A stretch of 64,000 bases of DNA from Calidifontibacter indicus (GCF_003386865.1 NZ_QTUA01000001.1:3463700-3527699); one strand, 5' to 3'. Counted from the first letter of the stretch, positions 18,835 to 28,451 are shown. Numbers and translations are program-made. Notes: a model not told the origin generated them from the letters alone.

Positions 18835-18911
18835 GGCCACTCCTTCCGAATGGTTTCGAGTCAGTTACTCGGGGGCTCTTGGGAGATGTCGTGCTGCCGA
18901 AGCGGGCAGCG

Positions 18912-19256
18912 TCACTCGTCCAAGAAGGATGAGTAGAGGTCCAGCAGGACCTTGCGCTGCTTGGCCGTGAGCAGCGGGTCGGACTTGATCGCCACGCGGG
19001 TGTCGATCATCGCCTCGGCCTCGCCGACCTCGTCCAAGATCCCGGCCTGCACGTAAAGCTGTTCGGCCGAGATCCGCAACCCCTTCGCCAGCGACTGGAG
19101 GATCTCCGCGCTCGGCTTCTTCAGTCCCCGCTCGATCTGGCTGAGGTAGGGATTGGAGATTCCCGAACGCTCCGCAAGCTGCCGCAAGGAAAGCTGCGCC
19201 TGCTGGCGCTGCTCCTTGAGGTAGCCGCCGAGATCGCTGACGGGGTTCGGTGTCAT
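18912..19256 (-). CDS. XRE/Cro-C1-type transcriptional regulator (Rv0474-like)
   Basis: Predicted 114 aa. The helix-turn-helix (SLRQLAERSGISNPYLSQIE, then RGLKKPSAEILQSLAKGL) occupies residues 22-65, followed by a helical tail for dimerisation. It sits upstream of the HbhA-like gene as in mycobacteria. The promoter region carries a 16-bp palindrome between -35 and -10, suggesting that it represses itself. The predicted transcription start coincides with the ATG, so the mRNA is probably leaderless. Confidence 0.9.
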   Translation of the reverse strand: MTPNPVSDLGGYLKEQRQQAQLSLRQLAERSGISNPYLSQIERGLKKPSAEILQSLAKGLRISAEQLYVQAGILDEVGEAEAMIDTRVAIKSDPLLTAKQRKVLLDLYSSFLDE

Positions 19257-19262
19257 GGCTTC

Positions 19263-19292
19263 ATTATGCTAACTGTAGTTAGCACTTTGCAA
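19263..19292 (-). promoter_or_regulatory. Promoter and operator of the XRE-type gene
   Basis: On the minus strand TTGCAA (19292-19287) and CATAAT (19268-19263) are separated by 18 bases. The palindrome GCTAACTGTAGTTAGC (19268-19283, 7-bp arms) fills the spacer, where a bound dimer would block polymerase. CATAAT ends six bases before the start codon. Confidence 0.7.
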
Positions 19293-19409
19293 GCCAGAGC
19301 AAGCGTGAGGCCTGTCACACCCGCGAATTGCGTGCATTCACAGGTGATCTCACCCACAAGGGTGAGACCGGGCTGGTCAGCACCCGGCACCCAGCCGTAC
19401 CGTTGTCGC

Positions 19410-19673
19410 GTGGCAAAGGGCAAGAAGCGCGTCCCCGTCCGGCTGAAGTTGAAGCCACCAATCGGCGGCACCAAGAAGCTCACCGTCGAGGTCAAACCCG
19501 AACACCTCACCGAGGACGTCGGCAGTTTCACCTTCGGCCTGTGCACCGTGTGCGACTGGCGTGGCCCCGGCCGCCGCTCCCGCGAGAAGGCCCGCGACGA
19601 CGTCAAGGCCCATCGCGCGAAGCACCCCGAGCACGGCAAGCCGGTCGTCGCCGCGGGCGAAGTCAAATCCTGA
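19410..19673 (+). CDS. Small basic protein with a CxxC...HxxxH motif
   Basis: Predicted 87 aa, very basic at the N-terminus (AKGKKRVPVRLKLKPPIGG). Near residue 43 it has CTVCDW, and 19 residues after the second Cys HRAKH, giving a C-x2-C-x19-H-x3-H arrangement that could bind zinc. I do not recognise a named family. GTG 19410 is chosen because TACCGT ends six bases upstream (leaderless pattern); the frame extends to 19266 but would run over the divergent gene's promoter. A role in nucleic-acid binding is speculative. Confidence 0.6.
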   Translation: MAKGKKRVPVRLKLKPPIGGTKKLTVEVKPEHLTEDVGSFTFGLCTVCDWRGPGRRSREKARDDVKAHRAKHPEHGKPVVAAGEVKS

Positions 19674-19718
19674 TCACGCCCGCGACGGACTGTGTGCCCC
19701 GACACTTTCCACAAGGCT

Positions 19719-19744
19719 GGAACAAACCGGCGACGCCGAGGGTT
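19719..19744 (+). promoter_or_regulatory. ECF-type promoter candidate
   Basis: GGAAC (19719-19723), an 18-base spacer and GTT (19742-19744) fit the SigR/SigH/SigE-like stress promoter pattern. It is placed correctly to start the structured RNA below. Motif-only evidence. Confidence 0.4.
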
Positions 19745-19751
19745 AGTCTCT

Positions 19752-19880
19752 TACGTGTTCGGACGGCGGCAGCCCCGGGTCCCAAAATCAGCCGCTACGA
19801 GCGGCCACGCGCCGTGAGGCGCTCCCCGTCCGGATACCACCGAGGCCCGCTCCACTTTCGTGGAGCGGGCCTCGTTCGTC
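19752..19880 (+). ncRNA. Candidate structured small RNA with its own terminator
   Basis: There is no open frame of note, but the folding potential is strong. CGGACGG (19760-19766) pairs with CCGTCCG (19826-19832) and encloses two hairpins, GCCGCTACGAGCGGC and GCGCCGTGAGGCGC. A 14-bp terminator follows. It lies between the small basic protein gene and the convergent pstB. I cannot match it to a known RNA family. It may be a 3' UTR structure rather than an independent RNA. Confidence 0.4.
19841..19874. terminator. Terminator between pstB and the small RNA candidate
   Basis: CGAGGCCCGCTCCA and its complement form a perfect 14-bp stem with loop CTTTCG. It can serve pstB from one side and the plus-strand RNA from the other. 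Confidence 0.75.
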
Positions 19881-19946
19881 CCGTGCGGGCCGACACACCG
19901 CGCGTCGACGACTCCCCCTGACCGTCGTCGCAGCGAGCGGGTGCGA

Positions 19947-20723
19947 TCAGCCGAAGCGACCGGAGATGTAGTCCTCGGTGGCCTTGACGCTCGGGTTGTT
20001 GAAGATCGTGGTGGTGTCGTCCATCTCGATCAGCTTGCCCGGCTTGCCGGTGGCGGCCAGGTTGAAGAACGCGGTGCGGTCGGACACACGGGCGGCCTGC
20101 TGCATGTTGTGCGTCACGATGACGATCGTGTAGTCCTCCTTGAGCTCGTGCACGAGGTCCTCGATCGCGAGCGTCGAGATCGGGTCGAGGGCCGAACACG
20201 GCTCGTCCATCAGCAGCACCTGCGGCTGCACCGCGATGGCGCGGGCGATGCACAGACGCTGTTGCTGACCACCGGACAGACCGGCACCCGGCTTGTCGAG
20301 GCGGTCCTTGACCTCGTTCCACAGGTTCGCACCGACCAGCGCCTGCTCGGTGCGCTCGGCGAGTTCCTTCTTGTTCTGCATGCCGTTGAGGCGCAGGCCA
20401 GCGGTGACGTTGTCACCGATCGACATGGTGGGGAACGGGTTCGGACGCTGGAACACCATGCCGACCGTGCGGCGCACGCCGACCGGGTCGACACCGTTGG
20501 CGTAGAGGTCCTGGTCGTCCAGCAGCACCTTGCCCTCGACGCGTCCGCCCGGGATCACTTCGTGCATCCGGTTGAGGGTCCGCAGGAAGGTGGACTTGCC
20601 ACAACCCGACGGGCCGATGAAGGCCGTCACCGAACGCGGCTCGATGGTCATCGAGACGTCCTCGACCGCCTTGAAGTCGCCGTAGAAGACGTTCAGGTCC
20701 TGGACGTCGATGCGCTTACCCAT
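19947..20723 (-). CDS. pstB: Phosphate ABC transporter ATP-binding protein
   Basis: Predicted 258 aa. The Walker A is GPSGCGKST near residue 38, the Q-loop is [10 protein letters not shown], the signature is LSGGQQQRL, the Walker B is [12 protein letters not shown] and the H-loop is VTHNM. It energises high-affinity phosphate uptake with PstC and PstA. It is the last gene of pstSCAB. PhoU is not here but 11 kb away beside senX3-regX3. Confidence 0.96.
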   Translation of the reverse strand: MGKRIDVQDLNVFYGDFKAVEDVSMTIEPRSVTAFIGPSGCGKSTFLRTLNRMHEVIPGGRVEGKVLLDDQDLYANGVDPVGVRRTVGMVFQRPNPFPTMSIGDNVTAGLRLNGMQNKKELAERTEQALVGANLWNEVKDRLDKPGAGLSGGQQQRLCIARAIAVQPQVLLMDEPCSALDPISTLAIEDLVHELKEDYTIVIVTHNMQQAARVSDRTAFFNLAATGKPGKLIEMDDTTTIFNNPSVKATEDYISGRFG

Positions 20724-20753
20724 GTACGTGATTCCTTGTGTCTTAGCGGGGGT

Positions 20754-21659
20754 TCAGGACTTGACCTTGCTCATCCGGCTGATCAGCCGGCCGAGCATGT
20801 TGAGGATGAGGATGAGCAGGATCAACGTGAGCGAGGCCGCCCACACGCGGTTCGCGGTGGCGTCCAGACCCATGTTGTCGCGCCCCTCGTTGATCATCGT
20901 GGGCAGCGTCGGCATGAGGCCGCTGAACAGGTTGACCCAGATGCCCTTGAAGTAGGGACCGAGGATGATCAGCGGTGCCGTCTCACCCATGACGCGGGCG
21001 AGGCCCAGCAGGACGCCGGTGACGATGCCGGAGAAGGCCGTCGGCAGCACGATCTTGGCGATCGTCTTCCACTTCGGCACACCGAGTGCGTACGACGCCT
21101 CACGCAGTTCGTTCGGCACCAGCTTCAGCATCTCCTCCGTCGACCGCACGATCGTCGGCACCATCAGCAGGGTGAGGGCGAAACAGACGGCGATCGGCAA
21201 CCGGTTGAAGCCGAAGGTGGTCACCCAGAGGGCGTAGACGAACAGCGCGGCGACCACCGAGGGAACACCGGTGAGGATGTCGACCATGAAGCTGACGGCC
21301 TTGGCCAGCTTGCCGCGGCCGTACTCCACCAGGTAGATCGCGGTGAGCACACCGATCGGCACCGAGATGAGCGCGGTGACTAGGGCCTGGATCAGGGTGC
21401 CCTGGATGGCGTGCGCCGCGCCGCCGCCGACGCGGCGGTTGGTGATGCCGTCCTGGGAGTGGGTCCACCACTGCGACTCCAGCAGCAGGTTGCCGCCCTT
21501 GACCACGACGGTGCCGAGGATCCAGACCAGCGGGATCATCGCGACGAAGAACGCGAGCCACATGATGATCGTGGCCGCGCGGTCCTTGGCCACCCGGCCG
21601 CCGGACTTGGACCCGATCTCGACGTGTCCGCCCTTGGCGGTGGTGTCTACGGTGCTCAT
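20754..21659 (-). CDS. pstA: Phosphate ABC transporter permease PstA
   Basis: Predicted 301 aa with about six membrane helices, beginning with IIMWLAFFVAMIPLVWIL. The permease EAA loop is SYALGVPKWKTIAKIVLP. It forms the phosphate channel with PstC. The start overlaps the pstC stop by four bases (ATGA), showing translational coupling. Confidence 0.95.
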   Translation of the reverse strand: MSTVDTTAKGGHVEIGSKSGGRVAKDRAATIIMWLAFFVAMIPLVWILGTVVVKGGNLLLESQWWTHSQDGITNRRVGGGAAHAIQGTLIQALVTALISVPIGVLTAIYLVEYGRGKLAKAVSFMVDILTGVPSVVAALFVYALWVTTFGFNRLPIAVCFALTLLMVPTIVRSTEEMLKLVPNELREASYALGVPKWKTIAKIVLPTAFSGIVTGVLLGLARVMGETAPLIILGPYFKGIWVNLFSGLMPTLPTMINEGRDNMGLDATANRVWAASLTLILLILILNMLGRLISRMSKVKS

Positions 21660-22669
21660 TCGGTGAAGGCCTTCCGGCGCTCGATGACGATTCGGGCGAT
21701 CGCGTTGACGACGAAGGTGAGGATGAACAGCACCAGGCCGGCAGCGATGTAGGCGCCGGTCTTGCTCGGAGTGTCGAACTCACCGGCGTTGTTGGCGATC
21801 TTGGAGGCGAAGGTCTCACCGCCGGACAGCAGCGACCAGTTCCAGTCGGAGCCCTCGGCGAGCGCCGAGACGATGAGCATCACGGCGAGGGTTTCACCCA
21901 GCGCGCGACCGAGCGCGAGCATCGCGGCCGAGATGACGCCCGGGCGCCCGAAGGGCAGCACCGCGGTGCGGATCATCTCCCACTTGGTGGCACCGAGCGC
22001 GAGCGCGGCCTCCTTGTGCGCGGGCGGCGTCTGCGCGAAGACCTCACGCGAGAGAGCGGTGACGATCGGAAGGATCATGATCGCGAGCACGATCGACACG
22101 AACAGGATCGAACTGCCGACGCTGTTGCTGGCGTCGCCGAACAACGGGATCCAACCGAGGTACTTGTTGAGGAAGGTGCCGACCGGGTCGAAGTACTGGG
22201 CCACGATGTTGGCGCCCCAGAGGCCGTAGACGATCGAGGGCACCGCGGCCAACAGGTCGACCAGCGACGCGGCCGGCTTGGCGAGCCACTTCGGGGCGTA
22301 GTGGGTGAGGAAGAGCGCGATCGCGACGCCGAGCGGCACCGCGATGAGCATCGCGACCACCGAGGAACTGACGGTGACCCACAGCAGTCGGGCGATGCCG
22401 TAGTGCATGTTGTTCGGGTCGGACACGTTCCACGCCTGCGAGGTGAGGAAGTTGTCCTTGTTCTTGCTCAGCGCCGGCACTGCCTGGGCGATGAGGAACA
22501 CGCCGATCAGGGTCACCACGGCGATCACGAAGAGACCGGCTGCGGTGGCGGCGCCCGCAAAGAGCTTGTCGCCGAGCCGACCGGTGCCGGCGCCGTCACC
22601 CTCGAGCGGCGGGCGGCCGTCGGGCTCGGGGGTGCTGTCGGAGGCGGAGACTCCGGTGATGGAGGTCAT
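21656..22669 (-). CDS. pstC: Phosphate ABC transporter permease PstC
   Basis: Predicted 337 aa with an N-terminal hydrophilic extension of about 38 residues and six membrane helices. The EAA loop KEAALALGATKWEMIRTAVL and the Pst-typical ALGRALGETLAVM are visible. It is the partner permease of PstA. The pstS gene lies upstream after a 94-base gap that may hold a processing or attenuation site. Confidence 0.95.
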   Translation of the reverse strand: MTSITGVSASDSTPEPDGRPPLEGDGAGTGRLGDKLFAGAATAAGLFVIAVVTLIGVFLIAQAVPALSKNKDNFLTSQAWNVSDPNNMHYGIARLLWVTVSSSVVAMLIAVPLGVAIALFLTHYAPKWLAKPAASLVDLLAAVPSIVYGLWGANIVAQYFDPVGTFLNKYLGWIPLFGDASNSVGSSILFVSIVLAIMILPIVTALSREVFAQTPPAHKEAALALGATKWEMIRTAVLPFGRPGVISAAMLALGRALGETLAVMLIVSALAEGSDWNWSLLSGGETFASKIANNAGEFDTPSKTGAYIAAGLVLFILTFVVNAIARIVIERRKAFTE

Positions 22670-22763
22670 GCGTGCCTACCTATCGTGCTGTCACAGAACT
22701 GGGTGGAACGTGAAACGAGGGTGGTGGGATCGACGCGCGGTCGACCCCACCACCGACGGTGAA

Positions 22764-23927
22764 TCAGCTGATCGCCGCGATGGCGGTCTTGACCTTGCCG
22801 GAGATCTCGGTCGGGAGCGGAGCGTAGCCGATCTCCTCGATCGCCTTCTGCTCCTCGTCGGAGGCGAAGAAGTTGAGGAACGACTTCACGCTCGTGCCGA
22901 CCTTCGCGTCCGGGTACTTCGAGCAGACGATCTCGTAGGTCACCAGGATGATCGGGTAGGCACCCGCGGTCTTGGTGGCGTAGTCGAGCTTGAGCTTCAG
23001 GTCGTTGCCCGAGCCCGAGATCTTCGCGGCGGCGACGGCCTTACCGGCCGACTCACCGGTCAGCTCGACGGCGCCCGCGCCGTTGTCGATCTGCGCGTAG
23101 GACAGCTTGTTGTCCTTGGCGGCGCCCCACTCGACGTAGCCGATGCCACCGTCGGTCGACTTCACCGCGGAAGCGACACCAGCGGTCTTGGCCTTGCCCT
23201 CGCCCTTACCGGTCCACTTCTTGGCCGGCTCGGCGGTCCACTTGTCCTTCGCCGAGGCGGCGAGGTACTTGGTGAAGTTCTCGGTGGTGCCCGACTCGTC
23301 GGAGCGGAAGAACGGCTTGATGTCGGTGGCCGGCAGCTTCGCGTCCTTGTTGATCGCGGCGATCGCGGTGTCGTTCCACTTGGTGATCTTGCCGTTGAAG
23401 ATGTCGGCGATCACGGCCGGGGTGAGGACGAGCTTGTCGACGCCCGGCAGGTTGTAGGAGACGGCGATCGGGCCGGTGACCATCGGGATGTTCCAGGCCG
23501 GCGAACCGCATGCCTTGTCGGCCTCGGTCTGCTCGACCTTGCCGTCCTTGGCCTCGGTCTTCAGCGCCGAGTCGGAACCGGCGAAGTTGACCTGCTTGGC
23601 GATGAACTGCTTGATGCCGGCGCCCGAACCGGTGCCGTTGTAGGTCACGGTGGCCGAGGAGCACTTGTCCTTGTAGTCCGAGATGACCTGGTCGATGGCG
23701 TTGCCCTGAGCGGTCGAACCCTCAGCGGTGATGCTGGTGGTGCCGCACTCGTCAGCAGTGCTGTCGCCACCGCCCGAGGAGGACGAGCCGGCGGCGGAAG
23801 AGGACGACGAGGAGTCGCCACCGGCGCTCGAGCTGGAGCCGGAGTTGTTGTCGCTACCGCAGGCGGTCAGCGCGAGGGCGGCAACAAGTGCCACGCTCGC
23901 TGCGCGGCCGGAACGCGTGATCTTCAC
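22764..23927 (-). CDS. pstS: Phosphate-binding lipoprotein PstS
   Basis: Predicted 387 aa. The signal peptide ends in lipobox LTAC, followed by a Ser/Gly-rich spacer (residues 24-60). Phosphate-binding loops follow: ITAEGSTAQ, GTGSGAGIKQF and RSDESGTTENF. It captures phosphate outside the membrane and hands it to PstCA. It is first in the operon, with a PHO box about 90-110 bases upstream, so it should be induced by phosphate starvation through RegX3. Confidence 0.96.
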   Translation of the reverse strand: MKITRSGRAASVALVAALALTACGSDNNSGSSSSAGGDSSSSSSAAGSSSSGGGDSTADECGTTSITAEGSTAQGNAIDQVISDYKDKCSSATVTYNGTGSGAGIKQFIAKQVNFAGSDSALKTEAKDGKVEQTEADKACGSPAWNIPMVTGPIAVSYNLPGVDKLVLTPAVIADIFNGKITKWNDTAIAAINKDAKLPATDIKPFFRSDESGTTENFTKYLAASAKDKWTAEPAKKWTGKGEGKAKTAGVASAVKSTDGGIGYVEWGAAKDNKLSYAQIDNGAGAVELTGESAGKAVAAAKISGSGNDLKLKLDYATKTAGAYPIILVTYEIVCSKYPDAKVGTSVKSFLNFFASDEEQKAIEEIGYAPLPTEISGKVKTAIAAIS

Positions 23928-24018
23928 GGGGAATACCTCTCAAGGGGTGACTCTCAGGACGCCGGCCAAACACCGGACGTCAGTGAAGGTAGGCAGGCCA
24001 CGTGACCGGATGGCCCTC

Positions 24019-24040
24019 GTTCGGTGAACAGACGATGAAC
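24019..24040 (-). promoter_or_regulatory. PHO box upstream of pstS
   Basis: On the minus strand two contiguous 11-mers read GTTCATCGTCT and GTTCACCGAAC, a good match to the PhoP/RegX3 direct-repeat box. It lies about 92 bases before the pstS start. The 270-base gap to mutT1 holds no gene; I see only this box and AT-richer promoter sequence around 24050-24080. Confidence 0.75.
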
Positions 24041-24197
24041 GAGGTCCATCGAAATATCCCCTCAGGTCACGATTCTGCTAGCGGAACCGCGGGATCGTGA
24101 CACGGATCACGACTGTTTCGGCGCCGAACTGCGGCCGAAATTGAACGAGCGACCGACTGCGCTGCCGCTCAGCCGACCCACAGGCCGGCGGACGAGG

Positions 24198-25142
24198 TCA
24201 GGGCCGGTGCCGCTCCACCGAAACCACCCGGGCCAGGTCGCCCTCGCCCGCCACGTGACAGACCAACGCCTCGCCCTTGTCGATGCCCGACTCCGCGAGC
24301 CCCCGCAACGTGCTGGCCGCCAGGCTGTCCGGTGTCGAGTGGGCGGCGAGTTGCATGAGCATCGTCGGCAGCACCGGACGGTGCGTGCAGAACGCCACCG
24401 GCTCCGCCCGCGAGAACGCCCGAGCGACGTGCTTGATGACCCTCCGCGGGTCGGCGGCGAAGCCCTCCTCCGAGAGCCCATTCTTGAACACCGGGTCGAG
24501 CCCGGCGCTCTCGACGTAGGGCGCGACGGTGTCGGCGCAGCGCACCGAGGCCGAACTCACGATGCGGGTGGGGGCGTAGGCCTCGAGCAGCGGCACGAGC
24601 GCTTCGGCGCGGTCTTTGCCGTCGGCCGAGAGCGGACGCTCCGGGTCGTCGCCTTCCCAACCGTCCCGGGCGAGGGCGTCGGCATGCCGCACGACGACCA
24701 GCGGCCAGGTGGCCAGGCCGAAGCGCCGGTCGGCCTCGACGACAGCCTGCAACTGGATGGAGTCCCGGGTGTAGCTGAGCCGGGCGTGCGCCTTGTCGAC
24801 CGGAAGCCAGGCCACGTCGTCGATCTCGTTCACCAGCGCGCCGTCACCCTCGATCGCCTCGCCGGCCCAGTACTTCACGTGCTTCAGCTCGCCCGAGCGC
24901 AGCGGGTAGCTCGCGTCGGGCAGCGGCACGCCCACGCGTCCGCGCAGGCCGGTCTCCTCCAGCACCTCGCGCACGGCCGCCTGCACCCACGACTCCCCCG
25001 GGTCGAGCTTGCCCTTCGGCCACGACCAGTCGTCGTACTTCGCGCGGTGCACCAGCAGCACCTGCAACGCCGACCGCTGCCGACGCCACAACACCAGACC
25101 GCTCGCCCCGATGGTCGGCAACGACCCCGACGACTGGCTCAC
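24198..25142 (-). CDS. mutT1: MutT1-type Nudix hydrolase fused to a histidine phosphatase
   Basis: Predicted 314 aa. The N-terminal Nudix domain has its box as [20 protein letters not shown] (residues 44-63). The C-terminal histidine-phosphatase domain begins VVVRHADA near residue 150 and has a later histidine in FCTHRPVLP. This two-domain form matches mycobacterial MutT1, which sanitises 8-oxo-guanine nucleotides and hydrolyses diadenosine polyphosphates. It starts with GTG overlapping the ppk1 stop by four bases. The ppk-mutT1 pairing is shared with mycobacteria. Confidence 0.9.
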   Translation of the reverse strand: MSQSSGSLPTIGASGLVLWRRQRSALQVLLVHRAKYDDWSWPKGKLDPGESWVQAAVREVLEETGLRGRVGVPLPDASYPLRSGELKHVKYWAGEAIEGDGALVNEIDDVAWLPVDKAHARLSYTRDSIQLQAVVEADRRFGLATWPLVVVRHADALARDGWEGDDPERPLSADGKDRAEALVPLLEAYAPTRIVSSASVRCADTVAPYVESAGLDPVFKNGLSEEGFAADPRRVIKHVARAFSRAEPVAFCTHRPVLPTMLMQLAAHSTPDSLAASTLRGLAESGIDKGEALVCHVAGEGDLARVVSVERHRP

Positions 25143-27466
25143 CGCCGGCGCGCCTTCGAGCGACGGCGGGCGTAGCGGGCGATGAGGTCGGCCTGCATGT
25201 CGACCAGTGGGTTGCCGTCGGCGTCGGTGTGGTGGCGTTCCCAGTGGCCGTCGCTCTGGAGGTGCCACGACGCGGTGTCGTCGCTCATCCCGAGCGCCAA
25301 CAGGTCGCCGAGGGACTCGACGTGCACCTTGTCCTCGACCCGCACCAGCGCCTCCACCCGGCGGTCGAGGTTGCGGTGCATCATGTCGGCGCTGCCGATG
25401 TAGACCACGTCGTCCTGGCCGTCGGCGGCGAACCGGAAGATCCGCGAGTGCTCGAGGAACCGGCCGAGGATCGAGCGCACCCGGATGTTGTCGGACAGAC
25501 CCGGCACACCCGGACGCAACGCGCAGATACCGCGCACCCACACGTCGACCGCGACACCCGCCTGCGAGGCGCGGTACAGCGCGTCGATGATCTGCTCGTC
25601 GACCATCGAGTTGACCTTGATCTGCACGGTCGCCCGGCGACCGTCCCGGGCCGCCTTGATCGTCTGCTCGATCTGCTCCAACAGCCCGGCGCGCACCGAA
25701 CGGGGCGCCACCAGGAGCCGTTTGAAGCGGGCCCGCGGCGCCATCCCGGAGAGCTGGTTGAACAGCCGGGTGAGGTCTTCGCCGACCACCGGGTCGCTGG
25801 TCAGCAGGCCGAGGTCTTCGTAGAGCCGCGCGGTCTTCGGGTTGTAGTTGCCGGTGCCGACATGGCAGTAGCGGCGGATCGACTCGCCTTCCTGCCGCAC
25901 GACGAGGCACAGCTTCGCGTGGGTCTTCAGCCCGACCAGGCCGTAGACGACGTGCACACCGGCCCGCTCCAGCTTGCGAGCCCAGGTGATGTTGTTCTCC
26001 TCGTCGAACCGCGCCTTGATCTCGACGACCGCCAGCACCTGCTTACCGGCCTCGGCGGCCTCGATGAGCGCCTCGATGATCGGGCTGTCACCGCTGGTGC
26101 GGTAGAGGGTCTGCTTGATCGCGAGCACCTGCGGGTCGGCCGCCGCCTGCTCGATGAACGCCTGCACGCTGGTGGAGAACGAGTCGTAGGGGTGGTGCAA
26201 CAGGATGTCGCCGCCACGCATCTCGCCGATGATGTCGGCCGCCGACGACCGCTCCACCGGCGACAGCGCCGGGTGGGCCTTCGCCACGAACGCCGGCCAG
26301 CGCAACTCGGTGCGGGACAGGTCGGCCACCTGGCCGAGGCCGCGCAGGTCGAGCGGTTCGGGCAGGCGGTAGACCTCTGACCGGTGCACGCCGAGTTCGC
26401 GCACCAGCAGGTCCAGCACGTGGTCGTCCATGTCGTCGGCGACCTCCAGTCGCACCGGCGGACCGAACCGGCGGCGCGTCAACTCCCGCTCCAGGGCGGT
26501 GAGGAGGTTCTCGGCGTCGTCCTCCTCGACCTCGAGGTCTTCGTTGCGGGTGACGCGGAAGGTGAAGTGCTCGGTGACCTGCATGCCCGGGAACAGCGAT
26601 TCGAGGTTCTCGGCGATGACGTCCTCGATCGCGACGAAGCGGTCGTCGTAGAGCGCGTCGTCGCTGGCGTCGTCGGCGGGCAGGTGGATCATCCGCGGCA
26701 GCACCGACGGCACTTTGACCCGGGCGAAGTGCTCACGGCCGGTCTTGGGGTTCTCCAGCAGCACCGCGAGGTTGAGCGACAACCCGGAGATGTACGGGAA
26801 AGGGTGCGCCGGGTCGACCGCGAGCGGGGTGAGCACCGGGTAGATGCGGCGCTCGAAGTAGTCGTCGACGTGGGCGCGCTCGGCCTCGGTCAGCTGGTCG
26901 GGCCGCAGGATGCGGATGCCCTCCTCACGCAGGGCCGGCCGGATCACCTCGTGGAAGGCGTACGCGTGCTGGTCCATGAGTTCGTGGGCCGCGTGCGAGA
27001 TCGCGTCGAGCACCTCGCGCGGCTCCAGCCCCGACGCCGACCGGACGGCGATGCCGGCGGAGATGCGCCGCTTGAGACCGGCCACCCGCACCATGAAGAA
27101 CTCGTCGAGGTTGCTGGCGAAGATGGTCAGGAACCGCGCCCTCTCCAACAGCGGCACCGCCGGGTCGTTCGCGAGTTCGAGCACCCGCTCGTTGAACTGC
27201 AACCAGGAGACCTCCCGGTCGAGGAAGCGGTCGTCGGGCAGTTCGTCGGCGTCACCGGGTGTCGGCTCGACCGTGTTGCGGATGAACCGCCCGTTGCTGC
27301 CCCGGGCCCGGTGGGCGCGCTGCGCCATCCGGGCCAACGCCACATCGCTGGCCGCGGGTGCGGGGGTGTCGGACTGTTCCGGGGTGGCGGTGCGTTCCGA
27401 GACCTTCTCCGGGGCCCCCTCCGCGACCTTCTCTGCCTGCTGTTCCTTGGCATCCACGGCATCCAT
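25139..27466 (-). CDS. ppk1: Polyphosphate kinase 1
   Basis: Predicted 775 aa, slightly longer than usual because of a hydrophilic N-terminal extension of about 75 residues ([17 protein letters not shown]). The core starts [18 protein letters not shown]. Catalytic and nucleotide sites include [13 protein letters not shown], the autophosphorylated histidine region [13 protein letters not shown] and [20 protein letters not shown]. It polymerises phosphate from ATP into polyphosphate. Its location near the phosphate-uptake genes fits coordinated phosphate storage. Confidence 0.95.
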   Translation of the reverse strand: MDAVDAKEQQAEKVAEGAPEKVSERTATPEQSDTPAPAASDVALARMAQRAHRARGSNGRFIRNTVEPTPGDADELPDDRFLDREVSWLQFNERVLELANDPAVPLLERARFLTIFASNLDEFFMVRVAGLKRRISAGIAVRSASGLEPREVLDAISHAAHELMDQHAYAFHEVIRPALREEGIRILRPDQLTEAERAHVDDYFERRIYPVLTPLAVDPAHPFPYISGLSLNLAVLLENPKTGREHFARVKVPSVLPRMIHLPADDASDDALYDDRFVAIEDVIAENLESLFPGMQVTEHFTFRVTRNEDLEVEEDDAENLLTALERELTRRRFGPPVRLEVADDMDDHVLDLLVRELGVHRSEVYRLPEPLDLRGLGQVADLSRTELRWPAFVAKAHPALSPVERSSAADIIGEMRGGDILLHHPYDSFSTSVQAFIEQAAADPQVLAIKQTLYRTSGDSPIIEALIEAAEAGKQVLAVVEIKARFDEENNITWARKLERAGVHVVYGLVGLKTHAKLCLVVRQEGESIRRYCHVGTGNYNPKTARLYEDLGLLTSDPVVGEDLTRLFNQLSGMAPRARFKRLLVAPRSVRAGLLEQIEQTIKAARDGRRATVQIKVNSMVDEQIIDALYRASQAGVAVDVWVRGICALRPGVPGLSDNIRVRSILGRFLEHSRIFRFAADGQDDVVYIGSADMMHRNLDRRVEALVRVEDKVHVESLGDLLALGMSDDTASWHLQSDGHWERHHTDADGNPLVDMQADLIARYARRRSKARRR

Positions 27467-27547
27467 GCCGCCTATCGTGTCAGGCCCGGCCCGCTTGCGC
27501 AGGACCGCCCGGCAATGCCGTTGGACACCAGCGGTTCACGGGCCGCA

Positions 27548-28417
27548 TCACTGCTCGAACGCGTACATCACGTCGCGCGCCGACCGCTCGAAACCCTTGC
27601 GCCGGTAGGTGGCGATCGCCGGCTCGTTGTCGCCCTCGACGTACAACTCGATCTCCCGCATGCCCCGGTCACGCAGGTGAGCCAGGCCGAGCGCCGTGGC
27701 GTAACCGCCGAGGCCCCGCCCCTGGAAGTCGGGGTCGACACCCACCACGTAGACCTCGCCGACACCGGAGGTCGGCTCGGCGATCTTGGTCCAGTGGCTG
27801 GCCGCGAGCCGTCCGGTGCCCTTCTCGAAGACCAGCAGCAGACCCGCCGGGTCGAACCACGACTCGGCCATCCGGGCCTGCAGGTCGGCGAGGGTCATGC
27901 GGCCCTGCTCGGGGTGGTGGGCGAACGCGCGGCCGTTGACGTCGAGCCAGGCCTGCTCGTCGCCCGGGCGGAACGAACGCGCCGAGAACCCCTGTGGCGC
28001 CACCGGATCGGTGATCGCGGGGTCGGTATCGACCGCACGCGACATCACCCAGAGGTCACGCACCCGGCGCATCCCGTGGTGTGCCGCGAAGGCCCGAGCC
28101 GGCGGCAGGTCGCCGTGGGCCCAGACCCGGACGGCGGGGTTCTGGTCGCGCACGAACTCCAGGAACCGGGTGCCCAGGCCGCGGCGACGCGCCTGCGGAT
28201 GCACGACGATCTCGGCCCAGGCGGTGCCGTCGTCTTCGAGCCGCAGGTGTGAGTAGGCGTCGAGACCGCTCTCACCCTCGACGTAGCCGTGCAGTTGGCC
28301 GTCGGCGGACGGCGCGGCGAGCGACAGCAAGGTCGCCTCCGACAACGGCGCCACACCGTCGGCCGCGCGTGCGGCGTCGGCGAGTCGGTTCACGGCTTCG
28401 AGGGAGGGGCGATCCAT
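27548..28417 (-). CDS. mshD: Mycothiol synthase MshD
   Basis: Predicted 289 aa with two GNAT domains. The first has the acetyl-CoA loop PQARRRGLGTRFLEF. The second is clearer, with VGVDPDFQGRGLGGYATAL, then YVEGDNEPAIATYRRKGFE. It acetylates Cys-GlcN-Ins to complete mycothiol. ATG 28417 is chosen; the frame extends upstream into the glnR gene without family support. The glnR-mshD pair matches Rv0818-Rv0819. Confidence 0.94.
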   Translation of the reverse strand: MDRPSLEAVNRLADAARAADGVAPLSEATLLSLAAPSADGQLHGYVEGESGLDAYSHLRLEDDGTAWAEIVVHPQARRRGLGTRFLEFVRDQNPAVRVWAHGDLPPARAFAAHHGMRRVRDLWVMSRAVDTDPAITDPVAPQGFSARSFRPGDEQAWLDVNGRAFAHHPEQGRMTLADLQARMAESWFDPAGLLLVFEKGTGRLAASHWTKIAEPTSGVGEVYVVGVDPDFQGRGLGGYATALGLAHLRDRGMREIELYVEGDNEPAIATYRRKGFERSARDVMYAFEQ

Positions 28418-28451
28418 GTCGTCGATTCCACCACGCCGCGCCGACAGAGCG

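Noticed and set aside
26384..28252. Long plus-strand open frame of 622 codons opposite ppk1 and mshD
   Set aside because: It is antisense to two clear genes and rich in Arg/His/Val/Gly, as expected from high-GC shadow frames; no domain or start site.
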